A DNA stretch of 64,000 bases from assembly GCA_031216445.1 (NCBI GenBank), contig CM062219.1, positions 15,909,001-15,973,000 of the forward strand, written 5' to 3'. This DNA comes from Lateolabrax maculatus. Lineage: Eukaryota; Chordata; Actinopteri; Acropomatiformes; Lateolabracidae. Position 1 is the first letter of the stretch; each line of letters opens with the position of its first letter. The notes under the pieces were generated by a model. It saw nothing but the letters and a program-made list of their open reading frames with translations. It was not told the DNA's origin and ran no database searches. Shown piece by piece: positions 48,401 through 60,450 of this stretch. A program made the position numbers and the translations under genes.

Positions 48401-48877
48401 CTCTGACTGAGCAGGTGAAGAGTTGTTTTTGTTTTTTGAACCATGAACACAGTTTAATTATTAAGGTAAATTAGGGTATTTTTTATTTCATTTTGATAAT
48501 TTTCTATTGTGCATTGTTCAGAATGGAAATGCAGCAGCCTCACTAAGTGTGGCCGAGCAGTACGTGTCTGCTTTCTCCAATCTTGCCAAAGAGTCCAACA
48601 CCATCCTTCTGCCCTCTAATACCGGTGACATTAGCGGAATGGTCACACAGGTATGTATACGTGCAGGGTCTCTTTTATACAGTTTTAGCCATCAGATAAC
48701 GTACCTTTGTTGCTTTTGTCCTCTTCAGTCATGACAGTAACGCTGCCTGTCCCGTTTTCCTGCACTCAGGCTATGACAGTTTACAGCACGTTGGCAAAGA
48801 CGAGCCCAAAAGTACCACGAGAAGCGGCGGAGGAGAGGAGCGAAGAGCTTCCGAACCAGGCGGCTTCGTCTCAATAA
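45443..48877 (+). CDS. stoml2: stomatin-like protein 2, mitochondrial
   Basis: STOML2 (SLP-2) is an SPFH/prohibitin-family protein of the mitochondrial inner membrane. It binds cardiolipin and prohibitins and scaffolds membrane proteases and respiratory complexes. Ten exons join in phase: 45443-45484, 46780-46932, 47021-47120, 47255-47313, 47437-47538, 47651-47785, 47997-48141, 48335-48414, 48522-48650 and 48770-48877 (stop TAA). All introns are GT-AG. The product is 350 aa; human is 356 as I recall. Residues 1-40 form an Arg-rich, acid-free presequence (MLRTLWRTGGALLQ...). The SPFH domain follows with PMNTVVLFVPQQEAWVVERM, VRYVQSLKEIVIDVPEQSAV and DPEYAVTQLAQTTMRSELGK. Then comes an Ala/Glu/Lys coiled coil (RKKRATVLESEGTREAAINV) and the conserved ASLSVAEQYVSAFSNLAKES segment. 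The C-terminal tail is divergent and short. The gene is head-to-head with unc13b and in tandem with pigo. Confidence 0.96.
45485..46779 (+). other. stoml2: stoml2 intron 1
   Basis: This 1.3-kb intron is mostly unremarkable. Its 3' half carries the interspersed repeat at 46390-46630. Confidence 0.8.
46390..46630. repeat. teleost interspersed repeat ('ctggttccagcttctc' family)
   Basis: The sequence contains CTGGTTCCAGCTTCTCCAG, CAGAATTTGCTACTTTTCT, CATTTGAAGATGTCAGCTTT and GGCTCTGAGAAACTG. These are consecutive blocks of a very common percomorph repeat as I remember it. Both ends hold AT-rich remnants of its terminal 'gattaatcgatta' repeats. The repeat name is not certain. Confidence 0.65.
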
Positions 48878-50929
48878 CGGAGGACTCCGGGAATGAACTC
48901 AAAGCAGTTTCAGTTAATCGGGGCTCAGAGTCACCACTGTGTGAGCAGAGTTCATATACCGGACAGAACAACAAACTTTATAAACTTCGGGGAAGTCCTG
49001 GGAAAATCACATTTTTTGTAAGAGGATCTTTAATCTTCAGACTTATTGTTTATTTTCAGTTATTGTTATATTTGGAAATCAACACGACTCTTCTGCCAAA
49101 TATACTCATAGCAGTGACTTTGGAAGGCAGACAAGATGAAGAAATTGATGGTAGGTTTGGGGATTTATCTGATTTATCAGGCCTGAGTGCAGTATATGAT
49201 TTATTAGCATAAATTCATCATTTGTGAGCCATTTCTTTTATGCGTCTGATCTGTTGAGGTATGTATTATTGCATAAACTAATAGAACTGGGTGTCTTTTT
49301 AGTGTGACCACTCTACTTCAAGGTTTAAGTGAAACATAAGATTGTATTTGATATTTTTTTCCTTTTGCAACTCGTTTCCCAGGGCTGGACAAAATAACTG
49401 TTTTCAGGTTCTGTGGCTTCATCAGTATTAATGTGGTAATCACAGTTAGCTCAGGTGAGCCATCTGCTTCGATACGGCTCGTTTAAAGACATCTGTGACA
49501 ATTCTTCAACTGTCTTCAGCATCGTTGGGACCAGCAGCTTTGAGTTGCTACAAGTGATGTCTAGCTGGATGCCACAGAATGGTGGAAAGTTTCCTAAAGT
49601 GTAGTTAATGCACAATTTGGCCCAAATTAGATTAAAACATTATCACTCTAAAAGTTAATCCAGTATTTACTTTAGAAATAGTCTTGAAGTTAGTATACAA
49701 AGTCATCCCGAGGCACAATTAATCATGTCCTCTTCTTATTTGTATTGACCTCTTATGTCTTATGGGATATATTTATTAAATTTCCTTTTTCTCTGCAAAG
49801 ATGGAATGTGTGTCGTATCGCAGCCTTTACTCGTGGTTACAGGTTTATGAAACACAAAACAACAAATAAATTTGGTTCATATGTGTCTTTGAGACTTCAG
49901 TAGGTTTATGGCATGGTGGGATGTTGTGAAGCACTTAAAAATATAGTCACGTTAGAAGGTGAAAGAAGATGGTGTAGAACAATTCATGAGAAACAATGAC
50001 TTATTCAACTGTAAGGTTTGGAAAATCTTGACTGTTGATGAAGAAACTGACAGTATGATTTGAGAATGGATGTTAAAGTTGACCTACATGATTTGAGTCA
50101 CTGTTGGGGTTCAGCGATGTGAAATTACCATAAAATGAAATAAAAAATACAAAATAAGTTGGTAAACTGGGTCTGTGTGTCTGTGTGTCAATAACTATAT
50201 TTCAAGAGGGATGGTTCAAATGTGCCACGGTTCATTACGTGGGACCTGACGGGGTGAAACAAAGTGCCACATTTGACAGACTTCTAAAGTACGCCAAATG
50301 TAGTTAAAGGATTCATAGAAACTGCTCAGGAATTTTTGGCAGCATATGAGAAGATAAAGAGGCCACAATGTACCATAATGGATATGGGACAGACTTTACT
50401 TAGAATTAGTTTATATATTGTTTACTTATTTAACAAAAGGTATCTGCTCTTTTTCCACCAGATTACAATCCACAGAATACTGAATGGGTTTTGGTTCCTT
50501 GACAGAGTGAAACATCTTTTCCTCCTCATCCTCTCTGTCTAGTGTTTTTTAAAGCCCTCTGCTTTGCCGTACAGGCGGTATGGACACAATTACATGAACA
50601 GCTTGAGCCATGTTGTTTGGTTTGCTCATTATGATAAATTGAAGGCATTTCATAAACCATTCAATAAAAATACAAAGTTCTTCAGTGCCCTTCGTCAATT
50701 TTCGTTCATCATCCAATTAACAGAAGGAAGAGTTATAAAGTGCTCGTCTTTTTGGTTTCTTTTAGGATTTACGGACTAGGCTGAGATGTGGTTGTATTTG
50801 TTACTTGGTTTATAAATTATTTATTGTGTCAAGAAACAACGACTGTATAAAAGAGACGTCTATGAGCGCCTGAAAGTCTAAGCTCAGGGTAAAAAAAAAA
50901 AACAGCTACCATACGGTGTTACACAGAAA
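48878..50929 (+). other. stoml2 3' UTR and stoml2-pigo intergenic spacer
   Basis: About 2 kb of AT-rich sequence holds candidate poly(A) signals at 49865 and about 50140. No further open frame looks coding. Confidence 0.65.
49865..49870 (+). terminator. stoml2: candidate stoml2 poly(A) signal
   Basis: AATAAA lies about 1 kb past the stoml2 stop codon and is followed by the T/G-rich ATGTGTCTTTGAG. A second AATAAA lies near 50140. Which one is used cannot be decided from sequence. Confidence 0.45.
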
Positions 50930-51459
50930 AAAGTCCGCCCCGTACTTCCGCCGGGTTGCGTGCACGCTGAGGGTTCCTAGCCGTCGCCGGCCATCTAATC
51001 TCATTGCACCGGACTCCCAAATGAAGGTGAGCGCGGTGTCACGCCGCTCGCTGTTCACCTGAGACACCTGAGCCCCGCGCTGTTCACACACACGCACACA
51101 CACACCCACACGCACACACACACACACACACCGGCGCCCGCCCCCGGGCCGACAGAGGACGAGGACCCGGCTGCTGCAAGGTCGAGGGCGAGCTAACCGC
51201 GGGCTAACGGCGGAAAAACTTACCGAGCGTCACCGCCGCCGCCTGCCGACGTTGCCTCGTCCACCTCACCTGTCGCGACACCGCGTTGCGGCTTTATCGG
51301 TTCAAGTGGAAACTCGAGGTCTCTCCCGGCATTGGCGACCGGCGTGGCCCGCAGTTAGCCGTCCCGTCGACTTTTTTTTCCCCCCCTTCTCTTCCCCTCG
51401 GTGTGAATGAAACGAGTGTGCCCGGATCGTCGCACCTGCGCCGCGGTCGCCCGTGTAGG
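50930..51459 (+). promoter_or_regulatory. pigo: CpG-rich pigo promoter / 5' UTR
   Basis: GC- and CpG-rich sequence precedes the pigo start codon, with a CA-rich microsatellite at 51086-51132. A donor-like ATGAAG|GTGAGC at 51026 and an acceptor-like GTGTAG at 51459 could delimit a 5' UTR intron. A single long leader is equally possible. Confidence 0.5.
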
Positions 51460-54400
51460 ATGAAGGGGCTCCGGGTGCTGTGGCCGCTCCTCTGGGTGTG
51501 CGCCGTGTACTCGGTGGGCATCTACCTGTTCGTGGGCGGCTTCCTGCTGGTGCGGCTGGAGGTGAACCGGACGAGCACCTGCGGAGACGTGCTGCGGCCC
51601 GGCGAGGAGCCGGGCGACTTCTGCCGCGCCCAGCCGCGGTTCCGCCGCGTCGTCCTGCTCATCATCGACGCCCTCAAGATCGACTTCGCCCGGTTCGACC
51701 CCAACAACACGGCGCCCCGACCCTACGAGAACAAGCTGCCCGTGCTGGACGAGGCGGTCTCGGCCAGGCCCTCCCACGGCCGCCTGTACCCGTTCCGCGC
51801 CGACCCGCCGACGACCACCATGCAGAGGATCAAGGGCTTCACCACTGGCTCCCTGCCCACCTTCGTGGACGTGGGCAACAACTTCGCGTCCAGCGCCATC
51901 CTGGAGGACAACCTCATCCACCAGTTTGGGCAAGTGGGTGAGTATCATCGTGTGTGTTTCGGTTTCACTGTCTTTCATAAACAGCTGAGGGGACTTGGTG
52001 ACTATCAAATCCAAGGGGATCTGTAGGGTCAAACTTTCATGCATGTTGAATAAATGACTCCAGGACTGGTATTTCCAGCAACTGACAAACATTTTTTTTT
52101 CTTAAATCTTTTTAGATTTTAGCTGAAAAAAAAAAAAAATCACCTAGAGAGTAACAGTATAGGGCTAAACAGACACAATAAATGAATGGCGTTGTGTGAT
52201 CTTTGTGTGTTTTGTTTAAAATGTGCGTATCCCCCCCCCCCCCACAGGCAAACGCGTGGTGTTCATGGGCGATGACACGTGGGAGAATCTTTTTCCTAAG
52301 AAGTTCCACCGCTCTCTGCCCTTCCCTTCCTTCAATGTCAAGGATCTGCACACTGTGGACAGTGGGATCCTGCAGCACCTCTACACAACTAGTATGTATT
52401 TACTTCATGTGATTTTACTGTATTATGACCATAAGCAACTGACATATAGTTAATGGTATGCAAAGTCAAATTGTACAATTAGGTACGTTTGTACTCGCGC
52501 TTCACATCTCTCCGTCTGTCGCTTGCTGTTGGTTTTGCCAGTGGTGGGGGATGACTGGGATGTCCTGGTTGCTCACTTCCTTGGAGTGGATCACTGTGGT
52601 CACAGGTTCGGTCCCGACCACCCGGCCATGGCCGACAAGCTCACCCAGATGGATGGAGTCATCAGGTCAGGCAACAGCACAGCTGCTACGAGTTTGTTTC
52701 CCAGTGTCCCTCGTGTGCTGCCACAGTGCACGTGTAGCACTGTAGATATGTCATGTCACTTAGTAACACTGACATTGTAAGACACTGACCCAGATAAGAT
52801 TGAAAAGGCTAATAAACATGACCCACTAGGACAAATTATAGAAAACAGTACTTTTTAGAATGTGCAGGAGTATAAAATGTCAAGCTTGGCTCACACATTT
52901 AGTTAATTCTTTTAAGGAGTAAAAGGATCTTCATTTTTTAGCACTGCTAATAATCATTCAAATCAGAAACTCTACATCAGAAATATCATGGATTTTAGTT
53001 GCAACAGCCGTAATTATTCTCTTCTTAAAAACTCCGTCCACCACCTTCGTTCTTTTCCTGCAGGTCCGTGATTGACCGTCTGCAGAATGACACCCTCTTG
53101 GTGGTGATGGGAGACCACGGGATGACGGACACCGGAGATCATGGCGGAGAAAGCCAGAAGGAGACAGATGCTGCGATCTTCCTCTACAGTCCTTCCCCTC
53201 TGTTTCCTGCACCGCCGTCGCAGGTCGGTAGAGTAGCCAACTTTTTCGCAGTCAGTGTTAACATGAGACGATTAATATAGTCAGGCAAAGGGAGAAAATG
53301 CCAAAGAACCTTTTACTTTGTTGCAGAGTACTCGTATGTCCTTTTGGACAAAAACGTCTGCCAAATGATAAAATGTTAATGTCAGCTACAGTATTTAAAA
53401 CTGCTTTCTACAATCTTTGTATTATCCCAATTAGTTTATATCAAATATAAAAACAATAGAAACATAGTGTAAAATGTACTTTGATATACTATGGTAATCA
53501 AAATAAATCACAGGTCTACGTAAAACAATAATAAGCCTAATTATATTACTGTTCTGGCCCACAATTTAAATAAATTAAATGATATATCGACCATTAAGAA
53601 ATAAAGGGGTTTCTAAACAGGTCTGAAAAGTCTTAATAGAGACTTGATTAAGACTTACGATCCTCAATAAACACATGGAAGCGTGTGAAAAGTGTAGAAG
53701 TTCTATGAATTAGTAAGATAAACATTAATGATTTAAAAAAGTAAAAGAATAATAATAAAAACTAAGTGTTAATAGGCTCAACCTTGGCACAGTTGTAATT
53801 TTGCTGATTGTCACAGTTAACATCAGATTTCCTGTTCTGTCACATTCCAGTAATCAGTTAATTAGATGCAAATGAAATGAAGAGTGAGAGATAAGCACTG
53901 CTTTGGAGTGCAGAAAGTAAACAGAACAGACTCATTATATTCTGTTCAGAAAGCACCTTTTGACTCCTAGACCTTTTGAAAAAATATTAAATACTCTCAA
54001 ACAACAGATTCAGTCCACAAATGAGCTTATAAGGAACATGAAGAAAACTATGTCATGAAGATCCTGTAACTATTTGCTTCCATCTATCTGTGTGTTTTTA
54101 TCAATTTTTTTTATTTTATCAGCAAATATCCATAGACATCGTGTTTATCTCGCCAAAGTGTTGTATTATGGATATAAAACATCAAACCATTCCTAGCGTG
54201 ATCATTTCTCTTCATGGTCGGCCGTTCTGTTCCCTTGAATCCGCTAAATTGATGCTGGCAGGTGGTCTCCGCCTTCTCAGGGCTAAAAGTGGATCTCACG
54301 CTAGAAAAGTGAACTTCAGCGCTGATTTCCATAATTGCAGTGTAATTTGAACGTTACATAACACATTGTGGAAAATCATGGGTTACATGAGTTCACAGAA

Positions 54401-57400
54401 ATAGCACTACTATAAGTGAAGGGGAAAGTCCTATTAGACACAGAGTGTCTCAGTGTCTAATACGGAGGCAGTGAGTGAACAAATCCACAGTGGTGGCAAA
54501 TTGCAGTAGATGCTGCCTGCTTGAGGTAACGGAGTCTTTTATTCAGAATCTGCTTGCGGGAGACTGCACAAACTTTTGAGAATTATGTGCAGTTACCCCT
54601 CTCTGTTTCTGGTAGGTTTATCTATACTTGTTGCAATTGCACATATAGTAAAGTAAATAGTAAATATAAACTTTACATGCAGATTTTTATCTTCTGAAAA
54701 CAATCAGAATGTTTAACCTTATTACAAATTACAGATGAGTGGCACAAAAAGTTGCTCAGTTCATTTATAAACAAAATAATCCACTTTAAGGTTCACAGGA
54801 AGAAAAATCCTCCGCTATTGAATGCAAATCCTGTTTTGAATTATTTATGTTATATTAATTTTGATATATTTTTTATATGTATATATGTTTTATCTCTTAT
54901 GAATTCAACTTCCACTTTCAAAAGTTACATAGTCTTTTCTGTGGCATTTCCTCATTACACAGAGGGATTTCTCAAATGTCAGAGCAGCCCTTTAAATCAC
55001 GGATTAATGGAGTAGTAATCTAACACAGCAGGCTTTTTATTTTCTCATGTTTGTAGAGTGAACCGGACGTGGTGCCCCAGACAGACCTGGTGCCCACACT
55101 GGCTCTGCTGCTGGGAGTTCCCATCCCGTACAGCAGCGTGGGGCAGGTCCTCTTGCCTTTATTCCCGTCTCATGGTCAGACACAAGGTGCAGTTGGAGGT
55201 CTCAGCCAGCTGGAGGCACTGTGGATCAATGCAAAGCAGGTACTCGGCTCAGTTAGGAGCTGTCTAGCACAGTTTTATTTATTTATTTTTTTATGTCTCT
55301 TCCCAGAGAAGGTTCAGACTTCACATCTCCTGGAGCATTTTCAGTAATTGTGTGTATTTTTTTTGGTCTGTGTATATAACTTCACCTCATGTGACGTGAC
55401 TCATTTTTGCGTTTGTGAAGGTCAACCGTTTCCTGGAGACGTACTCTGGCATGGCCAAAGACATCCCACCAGAGAGCCTCTCTAAGCTGAAGGAGGAATT
55501 CTCCCGCCTCTCCACTGAGTACCTCACCACGGTCAGAGAGGGACGCTCCCCTTCCCCGCAGCTGGCCGCCTCCCTGCAGGCCTACCTCACCTCCGTCAGA
55601 GACACCTGCCGAGCTACCTGGGCCCGATTCAACCCTCTCAAGATGGCAGCTGGTTTAGCCATCCTGGCGTTTGCCTGCTTGGTGTGTTTCGTCCTGTCCG
55701 AGCTGTCCCTCGTGCTGATCAGGGAGAACGGCCCCGGAATGAAGGCCCCGGTTGTCGTGGCACTGACAGCGGGGGTTTGCGTGGCGGCCTGTCAGCTGCT
55801 CACGCGGGGCCACGTCGAGGCAGCGTGGTGCCTGGCAGCCGCTGCCCTCAGCTCTGAACTCCTCTTTCTGTGGAGAGCTCGTCAATGCAGGGCCGTCACT
55901 GTGGCAAGCAACGGAGCTAAGGCTCCAAAGAGTGCTGGCTGGCCGACCCTAAGCCGCCTCCTCGTCCCCCCTCTGTTGGTGCCGCTCCTCCGCTGTGCTT
56001 CCCTTCTCTCAGATAGCTACGTGATCGCTGAAGGCCGTGCCGTGACCTTTCTGGTGTTCTCCCTGGCTCTCTATATTCCCATCCATCTCAACTGGGACGG
56101 CCTGCTCCTACCCCCAAACCATGACCCCCTGAAGCCTGCAGGGCTCCTGCCCGCCGCAGCCTTGTCCCCGTCGACCGTGAGGAAAGAAAGCAGCACCCTC
56201 TTAGCCTGCTTAGGGCTTCTTGTGGGCAGCCTCTACCTCTCCCTCTCCTTCCACGGCTGTCGGGAAGAACAGGGCTCCTGCCAGCCGTCCCCGTTCCTTT
56301 CTCCCCTTTCCCGGCTGCAGGACAGCCAGCTGAAGAACCTCCACTACGTCCTCTCTGTCTGCTCCCTGGGCTTGTGGACGTATCTGCTGAGACGCTGCCT
56401 CCGCCACTACGGTAACCTCAACTCCTCAGGTGGGACGGTGTTCACGGCCCGCTGGATCCTGCCGCTGCTGTCCGTGTGCCTGGGGCTCCACTGGGCTGTC
56501 AGTGCCACTCCAGAGGACAGCTTTAGGAATCTGGCCGAGCTGATCAGCCTGGCCCAGCTGGCCCTCCCCAGGGCCGCCTTCTTTCTCCTGGGACTGGGGC
56601 TGTTCCTGATCTGGCTAGACCCTCTCACCGTGTTTGTGAAGACCAGGGCCGCAGCTTCGGCCAGGAGTTCGACTCTACCCCCGCCCCGCTACAGAGCGAG
56701 CACCGGCATCAGCCCCCAAGCCGAGCTGCACCACCTCATCCCCCAGATCTACCAGCGCATGCGGCGTTCCCTGGACGACGGAGAGCTGAGCGGGGGAAGT
56801 GAGGTGGACAGCAGGCCCGCTGTGGAGGCCTACGGGCTGGGAACTGTCTACACTGCCCCTTTGCTGCTGTTCTGCGGCCTGCTGGGAATCGGTCTGCTGC
56901 TGCTGCACCCAGAGGGCATGGCTCTGTCCTTCCTCCTGCTGCTGCTCGAAATGGGAGCTCTGTTGCACATTCACGCTTCCTCCACTAACCTCAGTGGCCT
57001 GCATGAAACATATTGTGGTGAGATTCAGAATCGCGCATCTTTCTCTTTTGTGGTTTGTTTGTCCCTCATGACATGGCGTATCTCCCTTTTTTAAAAAAGA
57101 TTTTACTCGTCTCACCCACCTGTCGTTGTTGTTTCCCTCAGGTGGCTTCAACGTGCCCTGGACTCCAGTAGTGCTGTGGTCCCTGGCTGCCACCCAGTTC
57201 TTCCATGCCACAGGTCACCTTCCCACCTTCCCCTCCATCCAATGGGGCGCTGCCTTTGTGGGATTCCCTGATGGACACACAGGCACCATACTGCCCGCCT
57301 CACTGGTTACCCTCAACACTTTTGCCTCACACATCTTGTTTGCAGGTAGTTAACATATATATATATATATATATATATTTATTTATGATTAAAAATCCTC

Positions 57401-59301
57401 ATCCTTTAGGGAAATTAGGCTGTTGCATCTGCAAAAGTAAATCAAGGATTCAGCTGGGACAAAAGACAAGAATTTAATTTAAAAATGATACGATGTTCTA
57501 AATGTGTATTGTATACAATACTGTATACTGTCACTGTAACATCTGTCTTCAAGAAAGGGAGCAGTAATCCGCAAACTGCACAAAAGTTAAAGAGCCTGTA
57601 TTATTATGACTATATGATACTATTATGACATATTTGTTATTTACAACAAAATAATCATCTCACAAAATAAAAACGTATTCTATTAGTATGTATGAATGTA
57701 ACATATTGAAACATTAAATGTCATTGTGAACTTGATAAAATACAACTATCCTGAGAAGGTGCTACCAAGCAATACAAATAATAGATAATATGTATTATTA
57801 GATTAGAATATTAGTTATTAGAAATCACTAAAAACAAATTAAATCAAGCAAAGCAGCAAATTCATAGAGTTGTCTCATTGTCTTCAGTGGGCTGCCCGCT
57901 GCTGCTGTTCTGGCCCCTGGTGTGTGAGGTACGTGGCAGCAAGGGAGGAAGAGCCTGTGGGGAAGAAGGAGAGGACGCTGTGATGGAGATGAGACTGAGA
58001 GAAAACCCCCAGCAGTTCAGCTCCGCTCTTCTACAACTCTCAACACGCTACCTCTTTATTCTCGGAGCACAGGTACGTCCACAGACCACAAACCGCTTTT
58101 CTTCGGCCTGTAGAGATTCACACATTAGAGTCACGCAGTTGAGTTCAAGTTAATATTGTGTACCAGTATCACATCACTCCAGTCCGTATCTGTGCATTCC
58201 TTCACAGGTCTTTGCTTCAGTCTGTGCAGCTGCTATCCTCAGGAGGCACCTAATGGTGTGGAAGGTTTTTGCACCCAAGTAAGTGCCTGAATGGATTTTC
58301 CAGCAAACACAAACTCACAAACAGTAAAAGCTTTTGAGGATATGGATACGGTGTAGCTGCAAACCACTTATCTACCTCGGCTGTTCAGTGAACGCACATT
58401 AGTGAAGGTCTGCTTTACTGCAGACAACCACATACTTACATCTGCTTGTCTTAAAGGGGAATTCCTACCTTTTTTGTTTTTTTTTTTTATATTTATGTTA
58501 TTGTGCTCATCATTCCCACATTTTAAGGCTTAAAAGTTGAAATTAAAAAAGCTGGAATTGTTCTAACATTTGTATCTCCCACCCACCATCAGAGTCGTCT
58601 GTTTTTCTCCTTCCAGGTTAATGTTTGAGGCCTCAGGGTTCCTGGTGAGCAGCGTGTCTCTGCTGATCGGGGTCACATTAGTGCTGAGAGTGGACGTGGC
58701 CGTGGGCCGATGGTTTAAGAGACTTATCCCCGATGCATCCAGGTAGCGACGGCGCTGCTGCTGCTGCTGCTCCTGCTGCTGCTTTACCACATAAGCCCAC
58801 CAGAGCTCACTGTGCCACAGAGAAAGGGCGTGGAGGTCACTGTAAAGTTTTTTTTTTTTTTTTTTATATGGACCTCTCACAAAAAACATTGCCATCTGTG
58901 TCTAGCATAAGGACCCCCACAAATGTGTCACATGAGGTTACCTCTTACTTTTTGGGGCTACGGTGTGCATTACTGATTCTGAGGCCCACCTCCTTTTCAG
59001 CCAGAGGGATTTTAAGACATCAAATCTCAGAGTGACTGAACATCTGAGCATCTGGACTCGCATCGAAGATGTGTGTTTTTTTTTTTATTTTTTTTTTTAT
59101 GATAAGCTCGTAAAACACCTCACTCAGCTGATGAGGTTGAAGGCTTTTTGGGCTTCAGAGTTGTAGTTAAAGAAAGAGCAGTTTCTGAATGTTTCTCCTT
59201 AACCTGTTTTTCCAATTTGCAGTATGGATGAAACCTTCCAAGCTCCAAGCCAGACAGTCTCGCAAGTGGTTCAGGGTGCAGCCGTCAAAAAGTCTCACTA
59301 A
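51460..59301 (+). CDS. pigo: GPI ethanolamine phosphate transferase 3 (PIG-O)
   Basis: PIG-O, with PIG-F, adds ethanolamine phosphate to the third mannose of the GPI precursor in the ER. This is the phosphate bridge that later links to proteins. Ten exons join in phase: 51460-51937, 52248-52391, 52542-52665, 53064-53223, 55057-55239, 55421-57017, 57142-57345, 57888-58072, 58208-58278 and 58617-58746. This gives 1091 aa (human 1089 as recalled). An alternative donor at 58742 joins an eleventh exon at 59223-59301 (1116 aa). An N-terminal membrane segment (VYSVGIYLFVGGFLLVRLE) precedes an alkaline-phosphatase-like domain. Its metal and nucleophile motifs are visible: VVLLIIDALKIDF, DPPTTTMQRIKGFTTGSLPT, VVFMGDDTW, HFLGVDHCGH and GDHGMTDTGDHGG. 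Exon 6 (1597 bp) codes most of the multi-span C-terminal half. ATG 51460 is the first in-frame Met and has A at -3. One donor (CAG|GTCGGT at 53223) is weak but matches the family boundary. Confidence 0.95.
51938..52247 (+). other. pigo: pigo intron 1
   Basis: A 310-base intron whose pyrimidine tract before the acceptor is a pure C run (52231-52243). Confidence 0.85.
52666..53063 (+). other. pigo: pigo intron 3
   Basis: A 398-base intron in which nothing is recognised apart from splice sites. Confidence 0.85.
53224..55056 (+). other. pigo: pigo intron 4 (largest)
   Basis: A 1.8-kb AT-rich intron with a SINE/LINE-type 3' tail remnant near 53326-53385. No coding sequence is seen. Confidence 0.8.
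53326..53385 (+). mobile_element. SINE/L2-type 3' tail remnant
   Basis: TTTTGGACAAAAACGTCTGC followed by CAAATGATAAAATGTTAATG matches the widely shared fish SINE/L2 tail ('ctttggataaaagcgtctgctaaatga') as I remember it. No tRNA-derived head is evident nearby, so this is a truncated copy. Confidence 0.6.
57346..57887 (+). other. pigo: pigo intron 7 with TA microsatellite
   Basis: A 542-base intron with about 24 bases of (TA)n starting 9 bases after the donor site (57354-57377). Nothing else is seen. Confidence 0.8.
58279..58616 (+). other. pigo: pigo intron 9
   Basis: A 338-base intron with a T-rich stretch and ordinary splice sites. Confidence 0.85.
59223..59301 (+). CDS. pigo: pigo alternative terminal exon with di-lysine C-terminus
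   Basis: After exon 10 a donor CCAG|GTAGCG at 58742 overlaps the TAG stop. The acceptor TTTTTCCAATTTGCAG at 59222 opens an exon that joins in phase (split Ser). It reads MDETFQAPSQTVSQVVQGAA and ends VKKSH before TAA. The last four residues, KKSH, fit the cytosolic KKxx ER-retrieval signal. No alignment to other fish PIGO tails was possible. The alternative is plain 3' UTR sequence that happens to stay open for 26 codons. Confidence 0.6.
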
Positions 59302-59960
59302 ATACATGCGATGAACAGTTTACACTAGCTACATGCCTGTCACAGCTGGCTAACAACTTCAGCATTCAAACAAAACTGGACTTTGAGGGTTTTTTTCCAC
59401 TGTATAACTGAGAAAATAGAAATAAAAAATTGATTGACACTTTAGCCATCTAGCTGATCCTTTCCCAAAGTGATTTAATATAAATGTGACTCTTCAGCTA
59501 CATGACGACCACTTTAAAGCCAATCTGCAACCTAATGTCCGGAGCTGCTTCACGATCAACGTGTAAGCAGGTTTACTCTGTTTGGTGAATTCCATTCAAG
59601 TGCATTACAACATGTCTGTCATCTAAGTGTCTGCTGGAGGAACTTTTCCATTTTTTTTGTATGTTTTGTATTTTCAAGATGTTGAAATAACCACTACGTC
59701 TTGTTACTGCCAATTCATATAGTATTACTGCGCAGTTAAATTTTTTTTAAAGCAGTTTCGGGTTCTTAATCTGTCGTGGTCTTTTAATTATTTAATTATT
59801 TAGGGTTCTGATCATTAACTCTAATGCCTGTTTATAATTCAGATTTTTTAAATCACTGATGATACGTTTTTTTAATCCCAAATGGAACTTTTGTCTTAAT
59901 TAGGCCTCCATACATCTTTTTTCGGACTAGGTGCCTAGCTTTAAGTAATGCCTTTTTTTT

Positions 59961-60008
59961 GGTGTGTGTTTGTGTGGGTGTGGGTGTGTGTGTGGGTGTG
60001 TGTGTGTG
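59961..60008. repeat. (GT)n-rich imperfect microsatellite
   Basis: An imperfect TG repeat with GGG interruptions runs for about 48 bases on the plus strand. Confidence 0.9.
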
Positions 60009-60420
60009 ATGTCATCAGGTTGACAGGTTCATTAAATGGAGGAGCTCCAGAAACACTGTCAGTTAATTTATTTCTGCAGGACGTCTGAGTCAGTGTCTGG
60101 TGTAAGATCTGTTACTGTTCTGCAGCTGTAGTCAGCAGCTGAAGCTCATTAGCTAATGCACAATGTCGAAGGGATGTTGAGCTCAGGTTCAATTAGCTCC
60201 AATGCAATAGTACTGCATTTCTCAGGCTGGTGTATGGGAGTGACTGGTCAAATGGAGCGGCTGCTGTACTCACATCAGCCCGAATGATGGTTTGGCTAAG
60301 TCGTATGATGAAGGGACATTTTTTTCTTTTTTCTTTTTTTTTTTTTTTTTTGTTCTAAAATGTTTAATATATTAAAAACGGATTAATTAAGATGATTTTA
60401 CATTCTGTGAAAAAAAATGT

Positions 60421-60426
60421 AATAAA
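60421..60426 (+). terminator. pigo: candidate distal pigo poly(A) signal
   Basis: AATAAA is followed by a T-run (ACTTTTTTTACATG) in the pigo 3' flank. A nearer AATAAA lies at 59421-59426, so the 3' UTR may be short or long. Confidence 0.4.
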
Positions 60427-60450
60427 ACTTTTTTTACATGACCCCTTGGC

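Larger units (their letters stand above)
59302..60450 (+). other. pigo: pigo 3' UTR / downstream flank
   Basis: T-rich sequence holds two AATAAA motifs (59421, 60421), a GT-rich microsatellite at 59961-60008 and a T/C tract at about 60321-60352. No coding frame is convincing. Confidence 0.6.

Noticed and set aside
51355..52092. 245-codon minus-strand frame opposite pigo exon 1
   Set aside because: It is antisense to a clearly conserved GC-rich coding exon and is explained by codon composition.
56675..57211. 178-codon minus-strand frame with Gln runs opposite pigo exon 6
   Set aside because: It is a shadow of the Leu-rich (CTG) membrane-segment coding of pigo and crosses the exon 6 splice boundary.
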